NCBI GenBank assembly: GCA_963780795.1
Contig: CAWADH010000008.1
Location: 496,001-560,000 of the forward strand
From: DATJGR01 sp963780795
Lineage (GTDB): Bacteria; Pseudomonadota; Gammaproteobacteria; Pseudomonadales; Azotimanducaceae
Length of the DNA: 64,000 bases
Direction of reading: 5' to 3'
The notes below the pieces were generated by a model. The model ran no database searches. It saw nothing but the letters and a program-made list of their open reading frames with translations, and had not been told where the DNA came from. The position numbers and the translations under genes are program-made. The number at the start of each line of letters is the position of its first letter. Position 1 is the stretch's first letter. Below, piece after piece: positions 42,802 through 52,001 of this stretch.

Positions 42802-44247
42802 GTGTTCCGAAGCCTCTCCATCGCGTTGCCGGTCACGATGTTGCTCGCCGCTTGCGGCGGCGGCGCGGGCGGCGGCACGGTTACACCGGCGAGCGTCGGC
42901 AGCAGTGGCAACACTGCACCGGGCGTCGTCGCGTCGTTCACACTGCAGGACGTCGAGGCGACTCCGTACGCCGTTTGGGCCGACGAACTGCCGACCCGCT
43001 CGATCACCGTAAAAGCGCGCTCGACCACCACCGGCAACGTCGCGTTGCAGCTTGCGTACTTCGACGGACTGGTCGGCGGCAGCGGCGCGCAGATCGTGAA
43101 GCCGATGTACGACGATGGCACGCACGGCGACGCAGTGGCCCACGACGGCGTGTGGACGCTGACGTTCCCGCTCGGCCTCGCCGAACCGGGCCAGTTGCGC
43201 CTTTACGACGGGCTGGTCGATTCGGTTTCGATTTCGATCGCAGCCACCGACGGATCGAAACCGGTATCGCCGTCGAACTCGATCGACGCGCGTGTCGACG
43301 TTGCGGTGCTGAGCCGCGCGACGGAAGGCGAATTTCCGGTTCGGGCGATCGACGCGGCGACGCAGGCAACCGATACCATGATCAACGTCGTCGATCCCGC
43401 CTTCGGCGAGGCCGACATCGCAAGCATGATGCAGCGCATTTTCTCGGCGATCGGGGTAGACGCATTCGATTTCGCGGTGCTGTTTCACACGCGCACCACC
43501 GGCGATGGCGTGCCGCGTTCGGTCGGCGTGCAGAACGACGTCAGCGGCATCAACGTCGCCGCGTTCGATCATGCAGCGGATTACGGCAGCGCCGGTCGCC
43601 TGCAACAACTCGTCTTCCAGAACAGTCATATGCTCGGCCTCGAGATCAATCACGAGATCGGTCACCGCTGGGCGGCGTATCTGAATCGGCCGGCGCTGAA
43701 TCTGTCGGCGCCGAACGGATTTCACTGGGGACCGTCCGATCACGTCGGCCAGATGGGCAACGGACCCTTTCTGCTCGCCGAGGGCGGCGGCTACCGCGTG
43801 ACCAACGCCGACGACTCGGAGAACTTCGTCGCCAATCCGTTCTCGAACCTCGAGCTGTATCTGATGGGTCTCGCTCGGCCGGACGAGGTGCAACCGCACC
43901 GCTTCCTCTCCGATCCGAGCGTGAGCGTGCAGTTCGACAGCGTGTTACCGGCGGCGTCCACGCGGCTGGTGTCGATCGACGACATCGTGTCCGTATATGG
44001 CCCGCGCGTGCCGGCGATGGCCGCGAGCCAGAACGCTTTCTCCGCCGTGTACGTCGTGGTGTCGGATCGCCTGCTGACGACGCCGGAGTACACGCTGACG
44101 TCGCTCATCGCGCGGTACGCATCCGGAACTTCGGCCGGCGGGAAGCGGATCGGCGGTCTGTTCGAAGCGCTCGATCCGCCGTCGTTCGGCGCCGCCACCG
44201 GATTCCGGGCGACGCTCGACACGACGCTGCCGTCATCAGGCGCCTGA
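42802..44247 (+). CDS. Lipoprotein with HEIGH metallopeptidase motif
   Basis: 481 residues from GTG 42802. A lipoprotein signal peptide ends in L-A-A-C (C18), predicting an outer-membrane or periplasmic lipid-anchored protein. A beta-sandwich-like domain around 45-130 contains 'MYDDGTHGDAVAHDGVWT', a calcium-binding-like pattern found in secreted anchor-type proteins. A zincin-like motif H-E-I-G-H lies near residue 285, in 'EINHEIGHRWAAYL'. Its end overlaps the convergent creD gene by 12 bases. Likely a surface zinc protease; no close named family recognised. Confidence 0.75.
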   Translation: MFRSLSIALPVTMLLAACGGGAGGGTVTPASVGSSGNTAPGVVASFTLQDVEATPYAVWADELPTRSITVKARSTTTGNVALQLAYFDGLVGGSGAQIVKPMYDDGTHGDAVAHDGVWTLTFPLGLAEPGQLRLYDGLVDSVSISIAATDGSKPVSPSNSIDARVDVAVLSRATEGEFPVRAIDAATQATDTMINVVDPAFGEADIASMMQRIFSAIGVDAFDFAVLFHTRTTGDGVPRSVGVQNDVSGINVAAFDHAADYGSAGRLQQLVFQNSHMLGLEINHEIGHRWAAYLNRPALNLSAPNGFHWGPSDHVGQMGNGPFLLAEGGGYRVTNADDSENFVANPFSNLELYLMGLARPDEVQPHRFLSDPSVSVQFDSVLPAASTRLVSIDDIVSVYGPRVPAMAASQNAFSAVYVVVSDRLLTTPEYTLTSLIARYASGTSAGGKRIGGLFEALDPPSFGAATGFRATLDTTLPSSGA

Positions 44248-45603
44248 AACCGCCAGCGTTCCGCCGGGCTGTCGCTGCGACAGCGTTCTCGTGAAATACA
44301 TCAGCGCCGCGAGCGCCACCAGCAACGCCAGCGTGCCGGTGATCAACGCATAGTCTTCGAGCTGCAGAATCACGTATAGCACCGCATACGTCACCGTCTG
44401 CATCGCACCGACCAGCAGCGCGCGCCGCCAACGACCCAGCGCCGCCGCAACGTACGACGTCATCAGCAGCACCACGGTCAACGCTGCGATCGCGTATGCC
44501 GCGCCGAACCCGACGTGTTCCGACAACGCCAGCAGCAACAGATAGAACATCGTGAGCGCTGCGCCGATCAATGCGTACTGCACGTAGTGCACGCGCGCGT
44601 TCGTCACCAGCTCGAATACCAGCAACGTCACGAACGTCAGCGTGATGAACAGCACCGCGTATTTCACGGCGCGGTCGTTGAGGCTGAAGAGGAACACCGG
44701 CTGCACCAGCCGCACGCCCAGGCCGACTGCGTTCAGCGATTGAGGAGCGTTCGATTGCATGAATGTCTGCGGATAGCTGCGCGATAGGCTGGACACCGAC
44801 CAGCTCGCGCTGAACCCATCGGCGTCGACGGTGCGCTGCGTCGGCATCACGCCGATGAAACCGGGGTGCGGCCATTTCGACACGATTTGCGCCTGAGTGG
44901 TCGCGCCGAGCGGGGCAAACAGGATCTGTGCACTGCCGTGCAACGACATTGCGATGCTGAACTCGCCGTCGTTCGCGAGCATTTTCGCGTCGCTCAGCCG
45001 CCAGTGCATGCCTTGCGGCATCGACGCGAGCAGCGATCCGGGTTCCGCGGCGCGCACGCCGCCGCTGATCGTCGGGGGGTCGACGCTGTGGATGCCGACC
45101 GGTGCAGAGACGCCGACTGCGAGCGAAGCATCGTCCCAATGCACCTCGCGCGTCCGGCCGGCGGGCGCTGCGATGTCGGGCGACGCGAAGCGTCCTTTCA
45201 GAATCACCGGCGCGGTGTACACCATCGCCTCGTAGATGCCGCGCTGCCGGCGCTCTGCATCCAGCGACGCATCGATGCGCAACGTCTCGGGTAGTACCGC
45301 AACGACGTCGTCGCGGGTTTCCTCGCGGCGGATCTGCCTCGCGTCGCCGCCCCCGGATTGCACGGTTTCCAGCGTCGACCATCTGTCCGTTACCGGAATC
45401 AGCAGGATCGGACCGATCACCGTCTGTTCACCGCCCCACTCTGCACCCACCTGCTGCACGACGCTTTCGTACGACGCGTAACGCTCGTCGATGACACCGC
45501 GCACCATGTCGACCGGAACGAGCATCAGCAGCCCGAGCACCGCGACGCTCGCGCCGCGAAACGTCAATGAATCGCCGTCGATTCCGAACACCCGCCGGCT
45601 CAT
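44236..45603 (-). CDS. creD: Inner membrane protein CreD
   Basis: 455 residues. Helix 1 (about 17-38) is followed by a large periplasmic domain with 'YASYESVVQQVGAEWGGEQT' and 'GPILLIPV' (CreD signature), then five C-terminal helices from about 310, starting at 'LFSLNDRAVKYAVLFI'. CreD is associated with cell-envelope integrity and beta-lactam or colicin responses in enterobacteria, where it is controlled by CreBC. Here it is the last gene of a four-gene operon with its own winged-helix regulator. The start overlaps the uppS stop by ATGA. Confidence 0.9.
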   Translation of the reverse strand: MSRRVFGIDGDSLTFRGASVAVLGLLMLVPVDMVRGVIDERYASYESVVQQVGAEWGGEQTVIGPILLIPVTDRWSTLETVQSGGGDARQIRREETRDDVVAVLPETLRIDASLDAERRQRGIYEAMVYTAPVILKGRFASPDIAAPAGRTREVHWDDASLAVGVSAPVGIHSVDPPTISGGVRAAEPGSLLASMPQGMHWRLSDAKMLANDGEFSIAMSLHGSAQILFAPLGATTQAQIVSKWPHPGFIGVMPTQRTVDADGFSASWSVSSLSRSYPQTFMQSNAPQSLNAVGLGVRLVQPVFLFSLNDRAVKYAVLFITLTFVTLLVFELVTNARVHYVQYALIGAALTMFYLLLLALSEHVGFGAAYAIAALTVVLLMTSYVAAALGRWRRALLVGAMQTVTYAVLYVILQLEDYALITGTLALLVALAALMYFTRTLSQRQPGGTLAVSGA

Positions 45604-46328
45604 CCCGCTTCTCCGAACCTGCGCTCGCACGTGCCCCCGAAGCGGCGTTGCCGCGCGGCGTAGGCATCGAGCGCTAGCGTCAACGCGCCTTCGCCGAAAT
45701 CCGGCCACAGCGCATCGCAGAAGTAGAGTTCCGCGTACGCGCATTCCCACAGACAGAAATCGGACAAACGCTGTTCGCTACTGGTGCGGATCATCAGATC
45801 GATGTCGGGGACCGCCGGTGAGTTCGCCACGTCGCCCAACAGCTGCGCGAAGGCGTCGCGATCGAGCGCCGGTTGCCGGCCGCACCGTTCCGCGTAGGCC
45901 TGCGCCGCCGCAACGATCGCGTCGCGCGACGAATAGTCCACCGCCAGTCGCAGCAGCATCGCGTCGCCTGCGGCGGTGCGCGCTTCAGCCAGTTCCACCA
46001 GCCGTCGGCTACGCGACGGCAGGCGGTCGCGCCGGCCGATCACCTTCACGCGTATGCGCTGCTCCACCAGCAGATCGATTTCGTCGGTCAGATAGCCGTC
46101 GAGCACGCCGAAGATCGCGCCCACCTCGTCGGACGACCGGCGCCAGTTGTCAGACGAGAACGCGTACAGCGTCACGTATGGAACGTCGCGGCGCCGCAGC
46201 GATTCGACGACGCGTCGCGCCGCGTTGACGCCGGCGCGATGGCCCAACGATGCCGGCAAGCCGCGTCGCGAGGCCCAGCGTCGATTGCCGTCCATGATGA
46301 TGCCGAGATGTCGTACCGGCGAATTCAT
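45600..46328 (-). CDS. uppS: Undecaprenyl diphosphate synthase family cis-prenyltransferase
   Basis: 242 residues. The catalytic D13 is in 'IIMDGNRRWA', with 'GHRAGVNAARRVV', 'LYAFSSDNWRRS' and the C-terminal 'DLMIRTSSEQRLSDF' plus 'LWECAYAELYF' all in place. The family adds C5 units to make C55-PP, the lipid carrier for peptidoglycan. Most proteobacteria have uppS in the dxr/cdsA/bamA cluster; this copy in a creD operon is probably an additional one or one with a different chain length. It overlaps genes on both sides by ATGA. Confidence 0.9.
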   Translation of the reverse strand: MNSPVRHLGIIMDGNRRWASRRGLPASLGHRAGVNAARRVVESLRRRDVPYVTLYAFSSDNWRRSSDEVGAIFGVLDGYLTDEIDLLVEQRIRVKVIGRRDRLPSRSRRLVELAEARTAAGDAMLLRLAVDYSSRDAIVAAAQAYAERCGRQPALDRDAFAQLLGDVANSPAVPDIDLMIRTSSEQRLSDFCLWECAYAELYFCDALWPDFGEGALTLALDAYAARQRRFGGTCERRFGEAG

Positions 46329-46738
46329 GTCGGTTTGCGCATCGCTTCGATCAATGCCTCCATGTGGCCGAGATAACGTTCGAATGCCGCCCGTCCTTTC
46401 GGCGTCAACGTGTATTGGGTTAACGGACGTCGATCCTGGAACGTCTTTTCGCAGGCAATGAAGTTCGCCTCCTCGAGCTTTCGCGCGTGGATGCTCAGGT
46501 TCCCGTCGGTGACACCGAGTGTCTGTTTCAGATCGGCGAAGCTCAGCGATTCGGTCACCGCGAGCGCACTCAGAATGCCGAGGCGCACGCGTTCGTTGAC
46601 CAGGCGGAACACCTCCGCGCCGCCTTCGTCGCGCAGATGTCCGATCACCGATTTGAACTCCGGTTTCTTCGACCTGGCATGGCCCCGCGCACGGCGCTTT
46701 GCACCGGAGGCCGACCGTTCTCTGAACCTATCCGCCAT
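46325..46738 (-). CDS. Winged-helix transcriptional regulator of the creD operon
   Basis: 137 residues. A basic N-terminal tail (about 1-28) is followed by a winged helix: 'RLVNERVRLGILSALAVTES', 'SFADLKQTLGVTDGNLSIHA' as the helix-turn-helix, and the wing 'EKTFQDRRPLTQYTLTPKG'. It belongs to the group of ArsR/MarR-like regulators found beside creD. It overlaps the upstream membrane-protein gene by 11 bases and uppS by 4. It probably represses its own operon from a palindrome at 47369-47389. Confidence 0.88.
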   Translation of the reverse strand: MADRFRERSASGAKRRARGHARSKKPEFKSVIGHLRDEGGAEVFRLVNERVRLGILSALAVTESLSFADLKQTLGVTDGNLSIHARKLEEANFIACEKTFQDRRPLTQYTLTPKGRAAFERYLGHMEALIEAMRKPT

Positions 46739-47321
46739 GATGACGCGCGATGTGTATGCCGAAGGCCAGGTGAAATCCGCCGAAGGCGAGTGCGAGCAGC
46801 GCGTTGTGGAACTGCGGTGCAACGAACAACGCCGCGAGGCCTGCGATGACGAAAGCCGCACCCATCATCGGTACGGTGGACACCGAATGAGTTCCTGCGG
46901 CGATCACCGCGGATCCGTAACCGGTCAGCCAGATCGCCGGAACCAATGTCGTGTGTCCTTGCGCGGCGAGCGCCAACGAGATTGCTGCGGCGCAGACGGC
47001 CGACGGCATGAGCGCCAGCACGAATTTGCGCGCCGAACCGCGCGCCAGATCGACGCCGGCGCGGCGCGATTTGACGATCAGCGCGAGAAGGCCGATACCG
47101 CCGGCCACGCCGGCCTCACCGACCCACACACCGAGCATCGCGTCGCGCGTGGATTGCGCCTGGCCCAGCGCCGCCGCGACGAGCGCGGTCACTCCGATCA
47201 GAGCGGTACCGGCGCCGGGCACCGCGGTAAAGCGCGTTGCGCCATCCATCGTGCTGCGGATGTAGCGCAGCTGCGACAGCGCGTGTTCGTGCGTGCGCGA
47301 AGGCTCTTCGGAATTCGGCAT
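46728..47321 (-). CDS. Membrane protein, first gene of creD operon
   Basis: 197 residues from ATG 47321. The N-terminus is soluble ('HEHALSQLRYIRSTMDGATR'), then about five hydrophobic segments follow. The '...LRYIRSTMDGATRFTAVPG' start is a recognisable pattern of small membrane proteins encoded next to winged-helix regulators in proteobacteria. Several histidines are clustered near the C-terminus ('FGGFHLAFGIHIARHHGG'). Function unknown. Transcribed away from the cbb3 operon, with 164 bases between the two starts. Confidence 0.8.
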   Translation of the reverse strand: MPNSEEPSRTHEHALSQLRYIRSTMDGATRFTAVPGAGTALIGVTALVAAALGQAQSTRDAMLGVWVGEAGVAGGIGLLALIVKSRRAGVDLARGSARKFVLALMPSAVCAAAISLALAAQGHTTLVPAIWLTGYGSAVIAAGTHSVSTVPMMGAAFVIAGLAALFVAPQFHNALLALAFGGFHLAFGIHIARHHGG

Positions 47322-47368
47322 CAGCAGCGACCGCCAACGTCGGAACGATGGACAATTTAGCTCAATAG

Positions 47369-47389
47369 AAAGTACTTTGCAATACAAAG
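47369..47389. promoter_or_regulatory. Palindromic candidate operator upstream of the creD operon
   Basis: AAAGTACTTT (47369-47378) is a perfect 10-bp palindrome. It overlaps a second dyad, CTTTG-N5-CAAAG (47375-47389). It lies 48 bases before the first gene of the operon that encodes a winged-helix regulator. Autoregulation is inferred. Confidence 0.5.
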
Positions 47390-47404
47390 CGAAGGCGAAG
47401 CAAA

Positions 47405-47440
47405 GTGCATTCGTTAGGTAGTTGCCCTTATCGAATGCAC
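47405..47440. promoter_or_regulatory. Inverted repeat upstream of ccoN
   Basis: GTGCATTCG (47405-47413) and CGAATGCAC (47432-47440) are exact inverted repeats separated by 18 bases, ending 45 bases before the ccoN start. It could be an operator or a leader hairpin. I saw no FNR/ANR box (TTGAT-N4-ATCAA) in this region. Confidence 0.4.
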
Positions 47441-47485
47441 GCGCGAACGCCCGGAGAATGCCCAGCGTCCAAAGAAGGCCTGATC

Positions 47486-48934
47486 ATGTCATTCGCATTC
47501 GCGCACCCCGACTACAACTACGACGTGGTGCGCAAGTTCTGCATCATGACCGTCGTCTGGGGCATCGTGGGTATGGCCGTCGGCGTGTTGCTCGCCAGCC
47601 AACTCGCGTGGCCCGCTCTCAACTTCGACATTCCGTGGCTGTCGTACGGACGATTGCGCCCCCTGCACACAAACGCAGTGATTTTCGCGTTCGGTGGCTG
47701 CGCGCTGATGGGCTGCGCACTGTACGTCGTGCAACGTACCTGTCGCGTACGCCTCGTGTCCGACGGTCTCGCCGCGTTCGTGTTCTGGGGTTGGCAGGCG
47801 GTCATCGTCTCGGCCGCGATCACGCTGCCGCTCGGCCTCACCACCACGAAAGAGTATGCCGAGCTCGAATGGCCGATCGACATTCTGATCACCGTCGTGT
47901 GGATCGCGTTCGCGGTGGTGTTCTTCGGCACGATCGCGAAACGCACGATCCGCCACATTTACGTCGCCAACTGGTTCTTCGGGGCGCTGATCATAGGTAT
48001 CGCGGTGCTGCACGTGTTCAACAGCCTCGAACTGCCAGTATCGGCGTTCAAGTCGTATTCGATTTACGCCGGCTCGATGGACGCGATGGTGCAGTGGTGG
48101 TACGGGCACAACGCCGTCGGATTCTTCCTGACGGCCGGCTTCCTGGGAATCATGTACTACTTCGTGCCGAAGCAGGCCGAGCGGCCGGTGTACTCGTATC
48201 GCCTGTCGATCGTCCATTTCTGGGCGCTGATCGCGATCTACGTCTGGGCGGGTCCTCACCACCTGCACTACAGCTCGCTGCCTGATTGGGCACAGAGCCT
48301 CGGCATGGTGATGTCGTTGGTGCTGCTCGCGCCCTCCTGGGGCGGAATGATCAACGGCATCATGACGTTGTCCGGTGCGTGGGACAAATTGCGCACCGAC
48401 CCGATCCTCAAGTTCCTGATCGTGTCGCTGTCGTTCTACGGCATGTCGACGTTCGAAGGCCCAATGATGTCGATCAAGACGGTCAACGCGCTGTCGCACG
48501 ACACCGACTGGACGATCGGCCACGTGCACTCCGGCGCGCTCGGCTGGGTTGCGATGGTCTCCATCGGCGCGATGTATCACCTCATTCCGATCATGTACGG
48601 CCGCAGGCAGGGCGAAATGTACTCGGTGAAACTCATCAACCTGCACTTCTGGCTCGCCACGCTCGGCACGGTTCTCTACATCGCGTCGATGTGGGTGAAT
48701 GGACTCATCCAGGGTCTCATGTGGCGCGCGACGAATACCGACGGAACGCTCACCTACTCCTTCGTCGAATCGTTGGAAGCCAGCTACCCCGGCTACTACG
48801 TGCGCGCGCTCGGCGGCGCGCTGTTCCTCAGCGGCATGCTGATCATGGCCTACAACGTCTGGAAAACCGCCACGAGTTCCGAGACGCGCCGCGACAGCAC
48901 CGTTGCAACCCCGTTGGTAACGACTGGAGCTTGA
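47486..48934 (+). CDS. ccoN: cbb3-type cytochrome c oxidase subunit I (CcoN)
   Basis: 482 residues and about 12 membrane helices. It is the catalytic heme-copper subunit. The conserved histidines include H in 'RLRPLHTNAVIFAFGG' (low-spin heme), 'WWYGHNAVGFF' (CuB), 'WAGPHHLHYSSLP' (two CuB histidines) and 'DTDWTIGHVHSGALGW' (heme ligands). The start ATG at 47486 follows AGAAGGCC. It reduces O2 to water with high affinity and pumps protons. First gene of the cco operon. Confidence 0.97.
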   Translation: MSFAFAHPDYNYDVVRKFCIMTVVWGIVGMAVGVLLASQLAWPALNFDIPWLSYGRLRPLHTNAVIFAFGGCALMGCALYVVQRTCRVRLVSDGLAAFVFWGWQAVIVSAAITLPLGLTTTKEYAELEWPIDILITVVWIAFAVVFFGTIAKRTIRHIYVANWFFGALIIGIAVLHVFNSLELPVSAFKSYSIYAGSMDAMVQWWYGHNAVGFFLTAGFLGIMYYFVPKQAERPVYSYRLSIVHFWALIAIYVWAGPHHLHYSSLPDWAQSLGMVMSLVLLAPSWGGMINGIMTLSGAWDKLRTDPILKFLIVSLSFYGMSTFEGPMMSIKTVNALSHDTDWTIGHVHSGALGWVAMVSIGAMYHLIPIMYGRRQGEMYSVKLINLHFWLATLGTVLYIASMWVNGLIQGLMWRATNTDGTLTYSFVESLEASYPGYYVRALGGALFLSGMLIMAYNVWKTATSSETRRDSTVATPLVTTGA

Positions 48935-48935
48935 A

Positions 48936-49556
48936 ATGTCGTCGGGCACCCGTACCGAAACCAATCTGACCTTTCTGATCGCGTTGACGCTGGTCGCAGT
49001 GTGCGTCGGCGGCATGGTCGAGATCTTCCCGCAGCTCTTCAACAGCGCGCGCACACAGCCCATCGAAGGCCTGCTGCCGTTGCCGGCGCTCGAGTTCGAA
49101 GGTCGCGACATCTACATCCGCGAAGGCTGTCACGTCTGCCACACGCAGATGGTGCGCCCGCTGCGTGCCGAAACCGAGCGCTACGGTCATTACTCGGTCG
49201 CTGGCGAAGACGTGTACGAACATCCGTTCCTGTGGGGCAGCAAACGCACCGGACCGGATCTCGCCCGCGTCGGCGGCCGTTACAGCGACGACTGGCATCG
49301 CGCGCACCTCAACAACCCTCGCAGCGTCGTGCCGCAATCGAACATGCCGGGCTATCCCTGGTTGTTCGAGGCGAAGCTGACCGGCGAATACACCGCCGCG
49401 AAACTCCGCGCGATGCGCACGCTCGGCGTGCCTTATACCGACGCCGACATCGCCGCCGCACACGATGCAGTGGTCGGCCACACCGAGAGTGAAGCACTGA
49501 TCGCCTATCTGCAGCACCTCGGCGTCGTCATGCAGCACTACGGAGACGCACCATGA
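48936..49556 (+). CDS. ccoO: cbb3-type cytochrome c oxidase subunit II (CcoO)
   Basis: 206 residues. One N-terminal membrane anchor (about 12-32) is followed by a periplasmic mono-heme cytochrome c domain with C-H-V-C-H near residue 65 ('REGCHVCHTQMVRPL') and the distal methionine in 'PQSNMPGYPWLF'. It transfers electrons from CcoP to CcoN. It starts one base after the ccoN stop and overlaps ccoQ by ATGA. Confidence 0.96.
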   Translation: MSSGTRTETNLTFLIALTLVAVCVGGMVEIFPQLFNSARTQPIEGLLPLPALEFEGRDIYIREGCHVCHTQMVRPLRAETERYGHYSVAGEDVYEHPFLWGSKRTGPDLARVGGRYSDDWHRAHLNNPRSVVPQSNMPGYPWLFEAKLTGEYTAAKLRAMRTLGVPYTDADIAAAHDAVVGHTESEALIAYLQHLGVVMQHYGDAP

Positions 49557-49717
49557 CCTTTGGCGCCCTTGCAACGTTGTTGGTGAGCTTGGCATTTGCC
49601 GGTCTCCTTTACTGGGTGCTCAATCCACGCAACAAAACCCGCTTGCAGTCGTACGCATCCATTCCGCTCGAAGACGACGACACGCCACCCGTGCGTCGGG
49701 AGGAGTCGCCGCGGTGA
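49553..49717 (+). CDS. ccoQ: cbb3 oxidase subunit CcoQ
   Basis: 54 residues. One membrane helix (about 4-24, 'FGALATLLVSLAFAGLLYWV') is followed by a short charged cytoplasmic tail with 'IPLEDDD'. This matches CcoQ, which stabilises the oxidase complex. It overlaps ccoO (ATGA) and ccoP (GTGA). Confidence 0.93.
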   Translation: MTFGALATLLVSLAFAGLLYWVLNPRNKTRLQSYASIPLEDDDTPPVRREESPR

Positions 49718-50589
49718 GTACCTTCTGGAGCCTCTTCATCATCGTCGGCGCGCTCGGCTCGCTCGCGTGGACGCTGTGGCTGCTGCTGTCGAATCGCACG
49801 CAGCCGAAACAGACCGTGGAAACGACCGGTCACGACTTCGACGGCATCGAGGAATACGACAATCCGCTGCCGATGTGGTGGGTGGGTCTGTTCGTGGCGA
49901 CGGTGGTCTTCGCGCTCGGCTATCTCCTCTATTACCCCGGACTCGGTACGTTCGCAGGCTTCGGCAAATGGACGTCGCACGCGCAATGGGATCGCGACGT
50001 GCAGGCGCAGAACGCGCAGTTCGCGCCGTTGTACCGGCGGCTCGCGGCGATGAGCGAGACCGAGCTGCACCAGAGCGCCGAGGCGCAGCAGATCGGCCGC
50101 CGACTGTTCCTCAACAACTGCGCGAGCTGCCACGGCATGCGGGCGCGCGGCGGCTACGGCTTTCCGAATCTGACCGACGGCGAGTGGCAATGGGGCGGCG
50201 GCTACGACACGATCAAGACGACCATTCACGATGGACGTAACGCGGCGATGCCGGCCTGGGGACCTGCCCTCGGCGACGCCGGCACCAGCGACATGGCGCA
50301 GTACGTCCTGAGTCTGTCCGGCGCGGAGCACGATGCAGCGGCGGCAGCGCGCGCGGCACCGCAGTTCCAGACGATGTGCGTGGCGTGCCACGGCACCGAC
50401 GCGAAAGGTACGCCGGCGCTCGGCGCGCCGGATCTCACCAACGATATCTTTCTGTATGGTGCCGACGCCGACACGATCGCGTTCACGATCCGAAACGGCC
50501 GCAGCGGCGTGATGCCGAATTTCGCGACGACGCTCGGTGAAGACCGCATCGCCATCGTCGCGGCCTACGTTTCGAGCCTGCACCAATGA
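49714..50589 (+). CDS. ccoP: cbb3-type cytochrome c oxidase subunit III (CcoP)
   Basis: 291 residues from GTG 49714. Membrane helices lie at about 5-25 and 55-75, separated by 'HDFDGIEEYDNPLPMWW', the CcoP signature. Two periplasmic heme c domains follow, with C-A-S-C-H near residue 134 and C-V-A-C-H near 226, and methionine ligands in 'AAMPAWG' and 'GVMPNF'. It is the electron entry subunit. It overlaps ccoG by ATGA. Confidence 0.96.
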   Translation: MSTFWSLFIIVGALGSLAWTLWLLLSNRTQPKQTVETTGHDFDGIEEYDNPLPMWWVGLFVATVVFALGYLLYYPGLGTFAGFGKWTSHAQWDRDVQAQNAQFAPLYRRLAAMSETELHQSAEAQQIGRRLFLNNCASCHGMRARGGYGFPNLTDGEWQWGGGYDTIKTTIHDGRNAAMPAWGPALGDAGTSDMAQYVLSLSGAEHDAAAAARAAPQFQTMCVACHGTDAKGTPALGAPDLTNDIFLYGADADTIAFTIRNGRSGVMPNFATTLGEDRIAIVAAYVSSLHQ

Positions 50590-52001
50590 ACGACGCAGGC
50601 CGCGGTTCGATCATCGCGAGCGATGCGAACGCGGCCGGTTTCGCGCCCGTCGATCTCTACCAGCGCCGCGAGAAGATCTTCACGCGCGCGATCGAGGGAC
50701 GGTTCCAGCGCATCCGTCTGTATTCCGGCTGGCCGCTGCTGATCGGCTATTTCGGTTTACCGTGGCTCGATTGGGGCAGCCGGCAAGCGGTGCTGTTCGA
50801 TCTGCCGACGCGCCATTTCTACGTCTTCGGCCTCACGTTCTGGCCGCAGGACTTCATGCTGCTCGCGTGGCTCCTGATCATCGCAGCGTTCGCACTGTTC
50901 ACGGTGACGTCGGTCGTCGGCCGGCTGTGGTGCGGCTACACGTGTCCGCAAACGGTGTGGACCGCGATCTTCATGTGGGTGGAACAGATCACCGAAGGAC
51001 CGCGACACGCGCGCATCCGCCTCGATCGCGCGCCGTTGAGCCTCGAGAAAGTCGGCCGGCGCGGCGCGAAGCACGCGTTGTGGCTCGGCTTCGCGTTCGC
51101 AACGGGACTCACGTTCGTCGGATATTTCACGCCAATTCGCGCGCTCACGGTCGACGTCGCCACGCTGCACGCCGATCTCATGGCGGCGGCATGGATCGCG
51201 TTCTTCACCATCGCAACGTACGTGAACGCCGGCTGGATGCGCGAGCAGGTGTGCCTGCACATGTGTCCGTACGCGCGCTTTCAGTCGGCAATGTTCGACA
51301 CCGATACGCTGATCGTCTCGTACGATCCGGCGCGTGGAGAGCCACGCGGCGCGCGCAAGCGCGGTGATCGGCCGGATACGCTGGGCGATTGCATCGACTG
51401 CCAGTTGTGTGTGCAGGTGTGTCCCACCGGCATCGACATCCGCAACGGCCTGCAGTACGAGTGCATCGGCTGCGCTCATTGCATCGACGCGTGCGACGAA
51501 GTCATGACGAAGGTCGGCTACGCGCCCGGGCTCATCCGCTACACCACGCACAATGCGCTGGAAGGTAAACCGATCCGCGTGCTGCGACCGCGCGTGATCG
51601 GATATGCAACGGCACTGTCGGCAATGGCCGTCGCGTTCACGATCGCGCTGTTCAGCCGCGAGCTGGTCGGCATCGACGTGATCCGCGACCGGGGCGCCTT
51701 GTTCCAGGTCAACCGCGACGCCATTCGCAACGACTACACGCTGAAGGTCATCAACAAGACCCAGCGGGCGCAAACGCTGGCGCTGACGGTGGCGAGCGGG
51801 TCGAACGATCCGCGCCCGCGCCTCGAAGGTCCGACATCGATCGTCGTCGACGCCGGCGACGTGGTCACCGTGCCGGTCACGCTCGCGGTGACGCCTTCCG
51901 AAATCGCCGGGTCGCCGTTCAACGTGCGGTTCGAGGTCTGCGACGCCGCGCGACACTGCGACACCGAACGAAGCGACTTCTTCGGACCCCCGCGCAAATG
52001 A
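50586..52001 (+). CDS. ccoG: Cytochrome c oxidase accessory protein CcoG (FixG/RdxA)
   Basis: 471 residues. Polytopic membrane part with 'GRLWCGYTCPQTVW', then two ferredoxin-type 4Fe-4S motifs (C-x2-C-x2-C-x3-C-P in 'CIDCQLCVQVCP' and C-x2-C-x2-C-x3-C in 'CIGCAHCIDAC'), a further helix near 340, and a C-terminal Ig-like FixG domain ending 'SDFFGPP'. It reduces copper during assembly of the CuB centre. It lies between the structural genes and the maturation genes. Confidence 0.95.
   Translation: MNDAGRGSIIASDANAAGFAPVDLYQRREKIFTRAIEGRFQRIRLYSGWPLLIGYFGLPWLDWGSRQAVLFDLPTRHFYVFGLTFWPQDFMLLAWLLIIAAFALFTVTSVVGRLWCGYTCPQTVWTAIFMWVEQITEGPRHARIRLDRAPLSLEKVGRRGAKHALWLGFAFATGLTFVGYFTPIRALTVDVATLHADLMAAAWIAFFTIATYVNAGWMREQVCLHMCPYARFQSAMFDTDTLIVSYDPARGEPRGARKRGDRPDTLGDCIDCQLCVQVCPTGIDIRNGLQYECIGCAHCIDACDEVMTKVGYAPGLIRYTTHNALEGKPIRVLRPRVIGYATALSAMAVAFTIALFSRELVGIDVIRDRGALFQVNRDAIRNDYTLKVINKTQRAQTLALTVASGSNDPRPRLEGPTSIVVDAGDVVTVPVTLAVTPSEIAGSPFNVRFEVCDAARHCDTERSDFFGPPRK

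Noticed and set aside
47322..47485. FNR/ANR box in front of the cbb3 operon
   Set aside because: Expected for many cco operons, but no TTGAT-N4-ATCAA-like sequence could be seen in the 164-base region.
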